Made by a program: the position numbers and the translations under genes. A stretch of 64,000 nucleotides of DNA, from assembly GCF_001953055.1 (NCBI RefSeq), contig NZ_CP019044.1:1550001-1614000 (forward strand), in the 5' to 3' direction. This document shows positions 47,418 to 56,764 of the stretch, piece after piece. Within the stretch, counting starts at the first letter, position 1. Each line of letters opens with the position of its first letter. The notes beneath the pieces are model-generated. The model saw nothing but the letters and a program-made list of their open reading frames with translations. It was not told the origin of the DNA and did no database searches. Source of the stretch: Salaquimonas pukyongi. GTDB taxonomy: Bacteria > Pseudomonadota > Alphaproteobacteria > Rhizobiales > Rhizobiaceae.

Positions 47418-48596
47418 TTAGCCCTTGACGATTTCGGCAGCCTGGCTGCGCCAGTCGGAAATCTGGTCGGCCGAGAACGGCATCGCGTCATCAATGCGTT
47501 TTACATCGTCATCGCTGAGCGCTGCAATCTGGGCAAAGGTGGTAACGCCCTGTTCGTTGAGCTGCCCCATGGCGACCGGGCCGATGCCCTTGATCCTGGT
47601 AAGATCATCGCCTTCGCCTTCAGGCGCTGAAAACAGCGGCGCGGCAGCAGCTTCTCCGCCGTCGGCCGGTGCTTCTTCAGCAGCCGCTTTTTCTTTTGCA
47701 GGCTTTTCGTCGGCAGCCTTCTCGGCGGCTTTCTCCTCTGCTGCAGGTTTTTCTTCAGCGGGCTTTTCTTCCGCCACCGGCGCTTCAGCGGCTGCGGCAG
47801 GAGCTTCTGTAGCTGGAGCAGCAGCTTCGCCAGCGGGCGCTGCAGCAACGGCTTCCTCAACCGGTGCTTCAGCCATGGCGCCGATATCAACCCCGGCAGA
47901 TCCCTGCTGGCGGGCAATGCCGTCAAGGGCCGCCTTGGCGATCAGATCGCAGTAAAGCGCAATGGCGCGCGAGGCATCATCATTGCCCGGGATCGGGTGG
48001 TCGACCATGTCGGGATCGCAATTGGTGTCGAGAACGGCAACGACAGGAATTTTCAGCCGGCGCGCTTCGTCGACGGCGTTCTTTTCCTTGTTGGTATCGA
48101 TAACGAACATCAGGTCCGGCGTTCCGCCCATGTCCTTGATGCCGCCAAGCGCGCGCTCCAGCTTGTCGTGTTCACGCGACAGCATCAAGCGCTCCTTCTT
48201 GGTCAGATGTTCGGCTTCAGCGCCTGCCAGCATTTCTTCCAGCTTGCGCAGCCGCTTGATCGAGTTGGAAATCGTGTTCCAGTTGGTCAGCGTGCCGCCG
48301 AGCCAGCGGTGATTGACATAATACTGGGCGGATTTCTTGGCTGATTCCGAAATCATGTCGGAGGCCTGGCGCTTGGTACCGACGAACAGCACCCTGCCGC
48401 CATTGGCCACCGTGTCGGACACGATCTTGAGTGCCTGATGCAGCAGCGGCACCGACTGTGCCAGGTCAATGATATGCACGTTGTTACGCTTGCCGAAAAT
48501 GTAACGGTCCATTTTCGGGTTCCAGCGATGTGTATTGTGGCCGAAGTGGGCGCCAGCTTCCAATAGCTGGCGAAGGCTGAACTCGGGCAGCGCCAT
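47418..48596 (-). CDS. rpsB: 30S ribosomal protein S2 with C-terminal helix-hairpin-helix extension
   Basis: A 392-residue protein. Residues 1-~245 are ordinary S2 ([78 protein letters not shown]). An Ala/Pro/Glu/Lys-rich linker covers ~246-329, and residues 330-392 form a helix-hairpin-helix domain ([17 protein letters not shown] ... FAQIAAL). The bare S2 length is about 250-260. The tail resembles the N-terminal module of AapP in this window. AAGGAGAC precedes the ATG. It is the first gene of rpsB-tsf-pyrH-frr. Confidence 0.96.
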   Translation of the reverse strand: MALPEFSLRQLLEAGAHFGHNTHRWNPKMDRYIFGKRNNVHIIDLAQSVPLLHQALKIVSDTVANGGRVLFVGTKRQASDMISESAKKSAQYYVNHRWLGGTLTNWNTISNSIKRLRKLEEMLAGAEAEHLTKKERLMLSREHDKLERALGGIKDMGGTPDLMFVIDTNKEKNAVDEARRLKIPVVAVLDTNCDPDMVDHPIPGNDDASRAIALYCDLIAKAALDGIARQQGSAGVDIGAMAEAPVEEAVAAAPAGEAAAPATEAPAAAAEAPVAEEKPAEEKPAAEEKAAEKAADEKPAKEKAAAEEAPADGGEAAAAPLFSAPEGEGDDLTRIKGIGPVAMGQLNEQGVTTFAQIAALSDDDVKRIDDAMPFSADQISDWRSQAAEIVKG

Positions 48597-48831
48597 GATT
48601 TGTCTCCTTTACCGGTTGAACCTCCGCAGGCCATGAACCGGTCTTTTCGCACAATGCTGAAAAAACCAGGTCACCGGTACGCTCATCTGACAATGCCATG
48701 CTTGAAGAAGCCGGAGGCTGGGGCCAGTCGCGCAAACCTGCGTGTGGAATGGGCGGGCCTATAGACGATTATGATGCCCGGCGCAAGAGCAACCGCAAAT
48801 CCGCTGTGGCACGCCACTACAGTCCTGACCC

Positions 48832-49141
48832 TAGAGCGTGTCCTGGTTGGATGGGTTCGTTTGAGCGCCGGGAGTTTGGTCTTCGGCAAGGCGCAAAAAG
48901 CGCAGCAGTGCAGGTACTGTCAGCGTTTTGCAACGCAGCCCGAAGGCCCGGGAACCAGATTCAGGCGATTGCAGAACAAAAGGGTGTTCAACATGGTATT
49001 GCACCGGCTGTGGTGTCTTTTGCGCGCTGGCTTCGTCCAAATCCTCGTCCGATGCCATCGCATCGCTCAGCGGTATTCTCCTTGCCAGGCACGAAAAATC
49101 CATCCATTCAAACTGCTTCCAGCTAACCAGGACACGCTCTA
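48832..49141 (+). repeat. 310-bp terminal-inverted-repeat element, copy 1
   Basis: Both ends carry the perfect 17-bp inverted repeat TAGAGCGTGTCCTGGTT, with a TA at each boundary that could be a target duplication. It is the same length (310 bp) as copy 3 and most bases match, without indels. An internal hairpin CGATGC-CATC-GCATCG lies at 49050-49065. The final TA makes the TAG stop of the adjacent sulfotransferase gene. No transposase is encoded, so a MITE-like non-autonomous element is the best label. Confidence 0.88.
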
Positions 49142-50227
49142 GAGAAAGGCGTCGTAAAAGAACGCGCAGTCCCGGCGAATCTGTTCACGGTCAAGACCGA
49201 ACATGGCGGGATCGTATTGGTGCCGGCTCCTGCGCGTGCGCTGATGGGCACCCTGCCTTTCCAGCGCCTGCTGCAGGGTGTCATCGGCCTCGTGCCCAAT
49301 GAACCGGAAGATACCGTCCATCGTGTTCTCAAAATCCGTCATCAGGCGGTCATACTGAACGATATGCACGTTTTGCTGCCCGACCCTGCCGCTGGCATAA
49401 TCATCGTGAAAGCGCTGCAGGGACTGGACAAGCGCCTTGTAAAGCCGGTCCAGATACCGCTCGCGCACCGCTTCGGGCAATGCCCAGAAGCCGAATGCCC
49501 GGTCCAGAACGCCGGTGATCAGGCTCATATTGGAGGGAATGGCGTCTTCCGGCTGCCGGGCAAGATACAAGATACGGGCGTCGGGATACTTTTCGATGAA
49601 TGCCGGCAGCCTTGCGCCCAGGCTGAAAATCTTCCCCACCACCCGGTCTGCACCACTGGCAAGAAGGTTCCTTCGCCACAACGCATCCAGCCAGTCGAAA
49701 TCCCGCCCTGCCCGGTCCGTTTTTTTCGGATCAAAGGCATCAAACATATCGTCTTCGTCAAAGGCGAGCAAAAAACCATAGAGGAAAAAGCCATCCACAT
49801 GGCGAAAGAACAGGCCGGCATCCTCGGTTTCCACCGCCGTCAGATCGGTTTCGTGAACATCCCCATCGTGGAACCTGGCCGGCGACAGGCGTTCCAGTGC
49901 CGGCAGGACGGGTTTGACTGCCTTTTGCAAGATCAGCGAGGGATAGAGCATGCGGTGCAGTTCAAGCCCTGCCCCCACGCCGTTTTCACACAGGAAACGC
50001 TGCAGAAATGTTGTTCCGTTGCGCGGATTACCGACAATGATCACCGGGCTTTCGACCTGTACCCGGCGCAATTGGGGATAAAAAAGCCTGTCCAGTGCCA
50101 TTGAGGCGCTGACAAGCGAACGCACCGAAACCAGCGCACCACTGGCTATCCACGGTCGCACCCTGTAACCGAACACCGATCCCAAAACCCGGTTTGTCCG
50201 GTACAGCCGTTTGAAGAGGGTATCCAT
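49139..50227 (-). CDS. sulfotransferase family protein
   Basis: A 362-residue protein with the PAPS-binding loop PVIIVGNPRNGTTFLQRFL near residue 62 (5'-phosphosulfate site) and the 3'-phosphate region ILYLARQPEDAIPSNMSLI near residue 218. It matches bacterial Sulfotransfer_3-type enzymes that sulfate lipids or small molecules; the acceptor is unknown. There is no signal peptide. The ATG lies 4 bp from repeat copy 2 and the TAG stop lies inside repeat copy 1, so the gene is exactly bracketed by two elements in the same orientation. No clear ribosome-binding site is seen before the ATG. It is next to a KAS III-like gene. Confidence 0.82.
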   Translation of the reverse strand: MDTLFKRLYRTNRVLGSVFGYRVRPWIASGALVSVRSLVSASMALDRLFYPQLRRVQVESPVIIVGNPRNGTTFLQRFLCENGVGAGLELHRMLYPSLILQKAVKPVLPALERLSPARFHDGDVHETDLTAVETEDAGLFFRHVDGFFLYGFLLAFDEDDMFDAFDPKKTDRAGRDFDWLDALWRRNLLASGADRVVGKIFSLGARLPAFIEKYPDARILYLARQPEDAIPSNMSLITGVLDRAFGFWALPEAVRERYLDRLYKALVQSLQRFHDDYASGRVGQQNVHIVQYDRLMTDFENTMDGIFRFIGHEADDTLQQALERQGAHQRTRRSRHQYDPAMFGLDREQIRRDCAFFYDAFL

Positions 50228-50231
50228 CCGT

Positions 50232-50543
50232 TAGAGCGTGTCCGGCTTAAATGGAATCGTTTGAGCGCCGGGAGTTTGGTCTTCGGCAAGGAGGAAAATG
50301 CGACGCAGTGCAGGCACTGTCAGCGTTTTGCAACGCGGTCCGAGGGCCCGGGAACCAGGTTCAAACGATTGCAGAAAACCCGATACATTCATGATGTCAA
50401 GTGCCCGGCTGTGGTGTCTTTTGCGTTCTGGCTTCGTCGAAATCCTCGCGAGGTGGCAAGGCACCGCGCTGCGGTGTTCTCCTTGCCGGAGGCGAAAAAT
50501 CCATCCATGCAAACTGCTTCCATTTAAACCGGACACGCTTCTA
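50232..50543 (+). repeat. 310-bp terminal-inverted-repeat element, copy 2 (divergent)
   Basis: 312 bp in the same orientation as copy 1, about 1.4 kb away. The ends are TAGAGCGTGTCCGG on the left and CCGGACACGCTTCTA on the right, which has one extra base. The middle is more diverged but keeps the conserved blocks, for example GTGGTGTCTTTTGCG and GAAAAATCCATCCAT. An internal hairpin GCGaGGTG-GCAAGG-CACCgCGC lies at 50448-50469, at the same aligned position as in the other copies but with different bases. Confidence 0.85.
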
Positions 50544-50547
50544 GCCG

Positions 50548-51510
50548 TCACCACCGCATCAGAGCTGTTGCGGTGCTCATGCCGGCCCCCATGCCGAAAA
50601 ACATGACCAGATCGCCGCGCTTGATACGCTGGGCTTTGAGGGCCCGGTCGAGCGCCATCGGCAGGGAAGCAGCAATGCAATTGCCGTATTCATTGATGAT
50701 GTTGACGATCTTTGCGGCCGGAAAGCCAAGCCTTTCATAGGTTTTCATCCCGTGTCCGGAGGCCTGGTGCGGGATGAACAGATCGATATCGTCCACACCG
50801 ATACCCTGGCGATTGAGAAACTCGCTGAACATGGGCGGTATCTTCTGCAGCGATAGCCGGAAAACCTTTGCCCCCTCCATCTGAAACAGATTATCGCTTC
50901 TGCAGGCCAGCGGACCGTTGGGATGGCGGCGCGTCCCAGCGCCCCTGATTTCGGTGAAAAAGGCCCCCTCCGGCCAGGTCTGCATGGCAAAGCCGAGCCA
51001 GGCGCTGTCAGACCCTTCCATGGCAGGCTCCACAACCGCCGCCGCCGCGCCATCGCCGATCAGCATGGCGCTTTCCGGCTGGCCGAAATCGCGGCTCACA
51101 CTGCCGATTTCCGAGCTGACGATAAGGATGCGTTTATAGGCACCGCTATGGATCAGGCTGGCGGCATTGTTCAGCGCCACCAGAAAAGAAAGACAGGTTG
51201 CGTGGATGGAATATCCGGGAATGTCGTCATAGCCCAGTTCATCGAGAATGAAGACGGAGGAGTCGGGGATCAGCTGCACGGGCGTGAGCGAAGCGTTGAT
51301 CAGCAGATCCGGTGGCGGGCCATTGCCGAGCGCCTCGCGGGCGGCGATGGCGGCCATTTGCGGCATGGTTTGTTCGGCAATCCGCCGCTGTGCCACGCCG
51401 ACACCACTTGCCCATTCTTCACTGACCCCCAGGCGGGGCGCCAGTTCCCCCGCCGTCTCGATCTTTTCCGGTGCATGAAAGCCGGTGCCCGTGATCTGAA
51501 TCTTCAGCAT
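50548..51510 (-). CDS. 3-oxoacyl-[ACP] synthase III-like protein
   Basis: A 320-residue thiolase-fold enzyme of the FabH/KAS III type. The catalytic triad is visible: Cys in YSIHATCLSFLVAL near residue 120, His in FIPHQASGHGMKTYERLG and Asn in IINEYGNCIAASLPMAL. The C-terminal GDLVMFFGMGAGMSTATALMRW is typical. Canonical fabH normally lies beside plsX in relatives; this one lies next to a sulfotransferase gene, so a specialised condensing role is possible but unproven. The ATG at 51510 gives MLKIQITGTGFHAPE. Its stop lies 4 bp from repeat copy 2. Confidence 0.85.
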   Translation of the reverse strand: MLKIQITGTGFHAPEKIETAGELAPRLGVSEEWASGVGVAQRRIAEQTMPQMAAIAAREALGNGPPPDLLINASLTPVQLIPDSSVFILDELGYDDIPGYSIHATCLSFLVALNNAASLIHSGAYKRILIVSSEIGSVSRDFGQPESAMLIGDGAAAAVVEPAMEGSDSAWLGFAMQTWPEGAFFTEIRGAGTRRHPNGPLACRSDNLFQMEGAKVFRLSLQKIPPMFSEFLNRQGIGVDDIDLFIPHQASGHGMKTYERLGFPAAKIVNIINEYGNCIAASLPMALDRALKAQRIKRGDLVMFFGMGAGMSTATALMRW

Positions 51511-51590
51511 CGCGTCCGATCTGTTCCGCTGAGCCCCCAGCAGGTGCAATTGCAGCAAATGACACCGCAAACCGCAAGAAATTTAATTTG

Positions 51591-54500
51591 TTACGTCACC
51601 TCAACCTGTAATACGCCCTGTACCGACTTGATGGCATTGGCGTATTGCGGCGTGATTTTCAGCCGCGCCGGCAACTGCATTTCGACCTCCATTCCGCCAT
51701 TGCCGTCGACCACCACCACCGAAACGCTGCCATCACCCCGCGGCGGCGCAGAACTTCCGCTCAACAGGCTTTGAATGCTCGGTACTGCCATGTCATCGCG
51801 CAGGAATATGCGCAGGTTTCGCGTCTCCCGCATGGCCTCCGCCTCCAGCGACTGAACGCTCTGCACGCGGATGGATATGCCCTCCTCGCGAATGTCCGCA
51901 TTGACCAGAAGAATGACCGACTGGCCCGGCTCCAGCAATTCACGGTATCGCTGCAGGCCTTCATCGAACAACAGGGCTTCATACTGGCCGGAAGGATCGG
52001 ACAGAGTCACGATGCCCATTCGCCGTCCGGTTCGCGTCTTGCGCTCCTGACGCCCGGTCACCGTGCCCGCCAGCCGCCCCGCGCTTGCGCCGGCGCGCAC
52101 CGATTCTTCGAAATCGGAATAAAGCTGAATGCGGCTCTTGTGCATCAACTCGCGGTATTCATCGAGCGGATGAGCGGAAAGATAAAATCCCATGGCCTGC
52201 AATTCGCGCTGCAGTTTTTCTGCCTGCATCCAGGGTTTGACGGCCGGAAGTTCGATGGTTTCCTGATCGCCCGGCAGCGCACCGAACATGTCGTCCTGGC
52301 CGGTGGCGCGGTTCTGGGCAATGCGCTGGGAATGGGCCGTCAGCCGGTCGATGCCCGCCAGCAGCTGCTCGCGGCTGGCGCCAAAGCAATCGAACGCACC
52401 CGCACAGATAAGGCTCTCGATGGTGCGTTTGTTGACGAAACGGATGTCGATGCGGCTGAACAGGTCGGCCAGAGAGGCGAACGGCCCGTTTTCTTCCCGC
52501 TCGCTGACAATGTGGTCGACGGCAGCCTCCCCGACGCCCTTGATGGCAGCGAGCGCATAATGGATTTTACCCTCGCGCACGGTAAACTGCGCGCTGCAGG
52601 TCTGCACGCAGGGCGCCACGACCTCGATGCCGAGATCGCGTGCTTCCTGCCGGAAGATCGCCAGCTTGTCGGTATTGCCCATGTCGAACTGCATGGAGGC
52701 GGCCAGAAATTCCACCGGATGGTGGGCCTTCATATAGGCCGTGTGGTAGGACACCAGGGCATAGGCTGCGGCATGTGACTTGTTGAACCCGTAATCGGCA
52801 AACTTCGCCAGCAGGTCGAAAATCTGGTTGGCCTGGGGCTTGGAAAGCCCGCGTTCACAGGCACCATTGACGAAGACGCCACGCTGCTTGTCCATTTCCG
52901 ACCGGATTTTCTTGCCCATGGCGCGGCGCAGCACATCGGCTTCGCCAAGGCTGTAACCGGCCAGTTCCTGGGCGATCTGCATCACCTGTTCCTGATAGAC
53001 GATGACGCCCTGCGTCTCCGATACCAGAGGGTCGATCTTCGGATGGATCGAGGCGATCTGTTCTTCGCCATTCTTGCGCGCATTGTAGACCGGAATGTTT
53101 TCCATCGGGCCGGGCCGGTATAGCGCCACCAGGGCGATGATATCCTCAAACCGGTCCGGCTTCATGCCGATCAGCGCCTTGCGCATGCCTGCACTTTCCA
53201 GCTGGAAAATCCCGATGGTCTCGCCACGGGTCAGCATGGCGTAGGTTTCCGTGTCGTCCAGCGGCACTTCCAGCAGGTTGATTTTTTCAACGCCGCACTC
53301 GGCAACGAGTTCAACCGCCCTTTCAAGCACGCTCAGCGTCTTCAGTCCGAGAAAATCGAATTTGACCAGGCCGGCCTGCTCCACCCATTTCATGTTGAAC
53401 TGGGTAACCGGCATGTCGGAACGCGGATCGCGGTAGAGCGGCACCAGTTCGTCCAGCCTGCGGTCGCCGATGACGATGCCCGCAGCATGGGTCGAGGCAT
53501 GCCGGTACAGGCCTTCAAGCCGCATTGATATGTCGAACAGGCGGGCGACGACCTCCTCGTCCCTTGCAGCGTCCTGCAGCCTGGGTTCGCTGTCGATGGC
53601 CTGGCGCAGGGTTACAGGATTGGCCGGATTTGCCGGCACCAGCTTGGCGATGCGGTCGACCTGGCCATAGGGCATCTGCAGCACACGGCCCACATCGCGC
53701 AATACAGCGCGCGCCTGCAGCGTTCCGAAGGTGATGATCTGGGCCACCTGGTCGCTGCCGTATTTTTCCTGCACATAGCGGATAACCTCTTCGCGCCGCT
53801 CCTGGCAGAAATCGATGTCGAAATCGGGCATGGAAACCCGCTCGGGGTTGAGAAACCGCTCAAACAGCAGCGAGAAACGCATCGGGTCGATGTCGGTGAT
53901 CGCAAGCGCCCAGGCAACCAGCGAACCGGCCCCGATCCCCTGCCCGGGCCGACCGGTATTTTTCTCGACTTCGCCCAGCCGATGAAATCGGCAACGATCA
54001 GGAAGTATCCGGGGAACCCCATCTGCTCGATGATCGACAATTCGTGGGCAAGGCGTTTGTCGTAGTCCTCACGGCTAAATCCCTCGGCCGGCTCAAAGAG
54101 CTTGAAGCGTTCGTCAAGCCCCTCCTCCGCCTGGCGGCACAGCAGTTCGGCCTCGGCCTTGATCTGGGCTTCCTCGCTGTCGGAATTCGCTTTGGCAAAA
54201 CGCGGCAGGATGGGTGAACGCCTGGGCGCGCGGTAGTGGCATCGCCGGGCGATCTCGACAGTATTTTCAACCGCTTCCGGCAAATCGGCAAACAGCGCCG
54301 CCATTTCGTCCGGGCTTTTGAAATAATGTTCCGGCGTCAGCCGCATGCGGTCGTCTGCGGCCACCACAACGCCTTCCGCGATACAGCGCAGCGCATCATG
54401 GGCCTCGAAATCGTCCCGGGTCGCAAAAAAAGGCTGGTTGGTGGCCACCAGCGGCAGGGCAAGCTCGTAGGCAAGCCTTACCAGATGCGGCTCGATGCGC

Positions 54501-55387
54501 CCCTCCCGCGGATCATCGCGGCTGCCGTGACGCTGAACTTCGACATACAGCCGGTCACCGAAAATGCCATGGAGATGTTCAAGCAGTGCTTTCGCACCAT
54601 CGCGGTCATCGCGCTCCAGCAGGCGGTTTATCGGCCCCTCGCCGGCAGCGGTCAGGCAGATAACGCCATCGCCGTGCCGCGAAAGGGCCTCAAGGCTGAC
54701 ATGGGGACCTGACAGCGCAGCCGGGCTTTGCACCGCATCACGACCGGGCACCGCATCACGGCCGGCCGCCCCATCACTGTGCAGCCGCGCCACGCCATCG
54801 GCAGGTTCGCCGGTTGTATCATCTCCCTTGTCCCCTTCTTTCTTGCCCGTATCTGAAAGCCCGGCAAGATCGCCCAGGAAGGCCTGGCTCGACAGCTTGA
54901 CCAGATTGCCATATCCCGTCTCGTTCATGGCAAGAAGGACAAGCGCGGGCAAAGCCTCCGCCAGACTCGCCCTGCCGTGGTCTGGCGGCGCGCAAAACGC
55001 GCCGAAATCGATTGCCAGCTTGATGCCCATGATGGGCTGCAGCCCCCTGGCGGCCGCAGCCTCTGAAAACTCAAGGGCACCGAAAAGATTGTTGCGGTCC
55101 GTTACAGCCAGCGCCGGCTGATGATCGCGAACGGCAAGATCAACCAGCTTTTTGAGCGGCAGTGCCCCTTCAAGCAGGGAATAGGCCGAATGGGCATGCA
55201 GGTGAACGAATTTGGGAGACCCGTCGCCGTTTTTTTGCGGTTTTCCACCGCCGCCGCTCTGGGAAGTGTCATCTGCAGGTGCAGAACCCGTGGCCTGCGC
55301 CGGCCCGGCAGACGGCTTTGGTCCGGCTGCCGAGGGTCCCGCCGTTTCGGCGGCGAGCTGTTCATGAAGTTGTTGTTTTTTGGACAC
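51591..55387 (-). CDS. dnaE: DNA polymerase III alpha subunit, frameshifted as sequenced
   Basis: The replicative polymerase. A GTG at 55387 (AGGGAG upstream) opens VSKKQQLHEQL, a ~45-residue linker and the PHP domain (KFVHLHAHSAYSLLEGALPL). The first frame is correct through KIPVGPGRGSG and then is lost. The second frame continues with AWALAITDIDPMRFSLLFERFL, the catalytic PDFDIDFCQERREE and the rest to 51591. The break is at four C (53930-53933 plus strand); one extra G restores GSGAGSLVAWALAITD. The corrected length is ~1265 residues, about 100 above usual, because of the N-terminal linker and a low-complexity insert (~200-245) with an 18-bp tandem repeat (54730-54765). Other features of the family, including the C-terminal OB and tau-binding regions, are present. 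Confidence 0.95.
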
Positions 55388-55681
55388 GCGAATCTGCTCC
55401 CTCGCAGGGAACAAGTCTGGTCACGATCTGCCGCCCTGTGCAAGACGGCTGGCCCGCCGCAGCGGGTTTTCCTTTCGGCAATAACCGCTATCCACAGACA
55501 GCCTGCGCACAAAGCCGCCGCTTATGAGCAAATAATCGCGGCACCATGAAAACCCGTCACCCTTGTACCCCGCCACTCTTGTACGTTGTCAAAGGGATCC
55601 ATTCCGTTTTCGTGTCAGTGGACAGATATGTCGCTTCTGCCCTTCACCAGGAGTCTTTGCGCCGATGGGTTAAGGGCATGG

Positions 55682-55704
55682 ATGCCTGTGACGAACACAG
55701 GCAT
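55682..55704. repeat. perfect palindrome, REP-like
   Basis: ATGCCTGTG and CACAGGCAT pair perfectly around ACGAA. Similar GCCTGTG/CACAGGC palindromes occur between genes in other alphaproteobacteria (from memory), so it may be a dispersed REP-type element. No T-run follows on either strand. Confidence 0.55.
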
Positions 55705-55729
55705 GACGGAATTCTCATCCAGGCCATTG

Positions 55730-55765
55730 CCCATATGCGATCACCGCCCCATATGCGATCACCGC
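55730..55765. repeat. two tandem copies of an 18-bp unit
   Basis: CCCATATGCGATCACCGC is present twice in direct succession with no mismatch. It lies 50 bp from the end of the small membrane-peptide gene. Confidence 0.9.
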
Positions 55766-55815
55766 ATGGACAGCCCTGATCCGGGGCAGATCCGATCCGG
55801 CCTGCCTGAACACAA

Positions 55816-55914
55816 TCAGGCGACCGCCTGGAGAATGTCGGCCCAGGTGAACATCGCCACCAAAAACAGGGAAATGGTTGCAAACGAGGCAATGTCGCGC
55901 AGGGAAATGTACAT
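55816..55914 (-). CDS. 32-residue single-span membrane peptide, predicted SOS-induced (SidA-like)
   Basis: A small ORF that starts MYISLRDIASF. A central hydrophobic stretch (SFATISLFLVAMFTW) would span the membrane once, and a short polar tail ADILQAVA follows. The ATG at 55914 has GGAGAG 4 nt upstream; an in-frame ATG at 55926 has no such site. About 30 nt further up lie a -10 TATAAG and -35 TTGACT with a 17-bp spacer, and the -10 is inside the LexA box GAAC-ATATAAG-GAAC. Caulobacter SidA is a 29-residue, LexA-controlled membrane peptide that blocks cell division; length, topology and regulation match, but homology is not shown. Confidence 0.6.
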   Translation of the reverse strand: MYISLRDIASFATISLFLVAMFTWADILQAVA

Positions 55915-55948
55915 TCCACTCTCCATATTCGCTTTATGTATAATCTAT

Positions 55949-55981
55949 GTTCCTTATATGTTCTCTTCTTGCTTAAGTCAA
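55949..55981 (-). promoter_or_regulatory. LexA box overlapping a sigma-70-type promoter
   Basis: The minus strand reads TTGACT (55976-55981), a 17-bp spacer, then TATAAG (55953-55958). GAAC-N7-GAAC (55949-55963), the direct-repeat LexA box of alphaproteobacteria, covers the -10. LexA bound here would block RNA polymerase and be removed on DNA damage. Confidence 0.75.
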
Positions 55982-56069
55982 GCCATCAGATTTGAAGGGC
56001 TGCGAAAACCGCCTCTTTACCGGGATTGTTCAGAAATCTGATGATGGGCGAGCGCTGGACGTCAGCAGC

Positions 56070-56756
56070 TTACAGCTCGCAATCGACCACGCGGGCATCT
56101 TCCAGCGTCACGATCCGGTCCATGCGGCGGGCAAGATCATGGTTGTGGGTTGCGATCAGTGCCGAAAGTCCGGTGCTGCGCACCAGCCTGTCGAGCACCG
56201 AGAAAACCCGCTCCGACGTCTCCGGATCGAGGTTTCCGGTCGGCTCGTCCGCCAGCAGCAGTTTCGGCCCGTTGGCAACCGCCCTTGCAATCGCCACCCG
56301 CTGCTGTTCGCCGCCGGAAAGTTCCGATGGCCGGTGATCGGCGCGCGCTTCAAGGCCCATGAAGGAAAGCAGTTCCATTCCCCGGCCATTGGCTGCCTCC
56401 CGGTCCACGCCCCGCAGCATTTGCGGGATGACCAGATTTTCCAGGGCCGAAAACTCCGGCAGCAGGTGATGGAACTGATAGATGAAGCCGATGTCATTGC
56501 GCCGCAGGGCCGTGCGCTGTTCGTCGGGCAGTTTCACCGTTGCCCTGCCGCCGATATGAACTTCGCCGGAGCCCGGCCGCTCAAGCAGGCCGGCAAGATG
56601 CAGAAGGGTCGACTTTCCCGCGCCCGATGGTGCCACCAGGGAAACGATCTGCCCGCCTTTAATGGAAAAGGAGGCATCCTCCAGCACGCGGATCTGCTTG
56701 CCATGGGCTTCGGTATAGATCCGCGTGACCTTTTCCAGCCGCAATACAGGTTCCAT
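56070..56756 (-). CDS. lolD: lipoprotein-releasing ABC transporter ATP-binding protein
   Basis: A 228-residue ATPase that drives release of outer-membrane lipoproteins from the inner membrane with LolC/E. Walker [14 protein letters not shown]-loop region [11 protein letters not shown], signature [15 protein letters not shown] and Walker [13 protein letters not shown] are intact. The ATG at 56756 has AGGGGGC upstream, 8 bp after the lolC stop. It probably ends the proS-lolC-lolD operon. Confidence 0.95.
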   Translation of the reverse strand: MEPVLRLEKVTRIYTEAHGKQIRVLEDASFSIKGGQIVSLVAPSGAGKSTLLHLAGLLERPGSGEVHIGGRATVKLPDEQRTALRRNDIGFIYQFHHLLPEFSALENLVIPQMLRGVDREAANGRGMELLSFMGLEARADHRPSELSGGEQQRVAIARAVANGPKLLLADEPTGNLDPETSERVFSVLDRLVRSTGLSALIATHNHDLARRMDRIVTLEDARVVDCEL

Positions 56757-56764
56757 GATGCCCC

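Larger units (their letters stand above)
55388..55815. other. region between dnaE and the small membrane-peptide gene
   Basis: 428 bp with no supported longer gene. It holds the 9-bp palindrome at 55682-55704, the 18-bp tandem repeat at 55730-55765 and the dnaE promoter region. A 91-codon open frame here (55644-55919) is rich in Cys, Trp and Arg and looks accidental. Confidence 0.6.

Noticed and set aside
55644-55919. 91-codon minus-strand ORF upstream of dnaE
   Set aside because: Composition rich in Cys, Trp and Arg, overlaps the tandem repeat and palindrome, no ribosome-binding site. The small ORF in another frame explains the region better.
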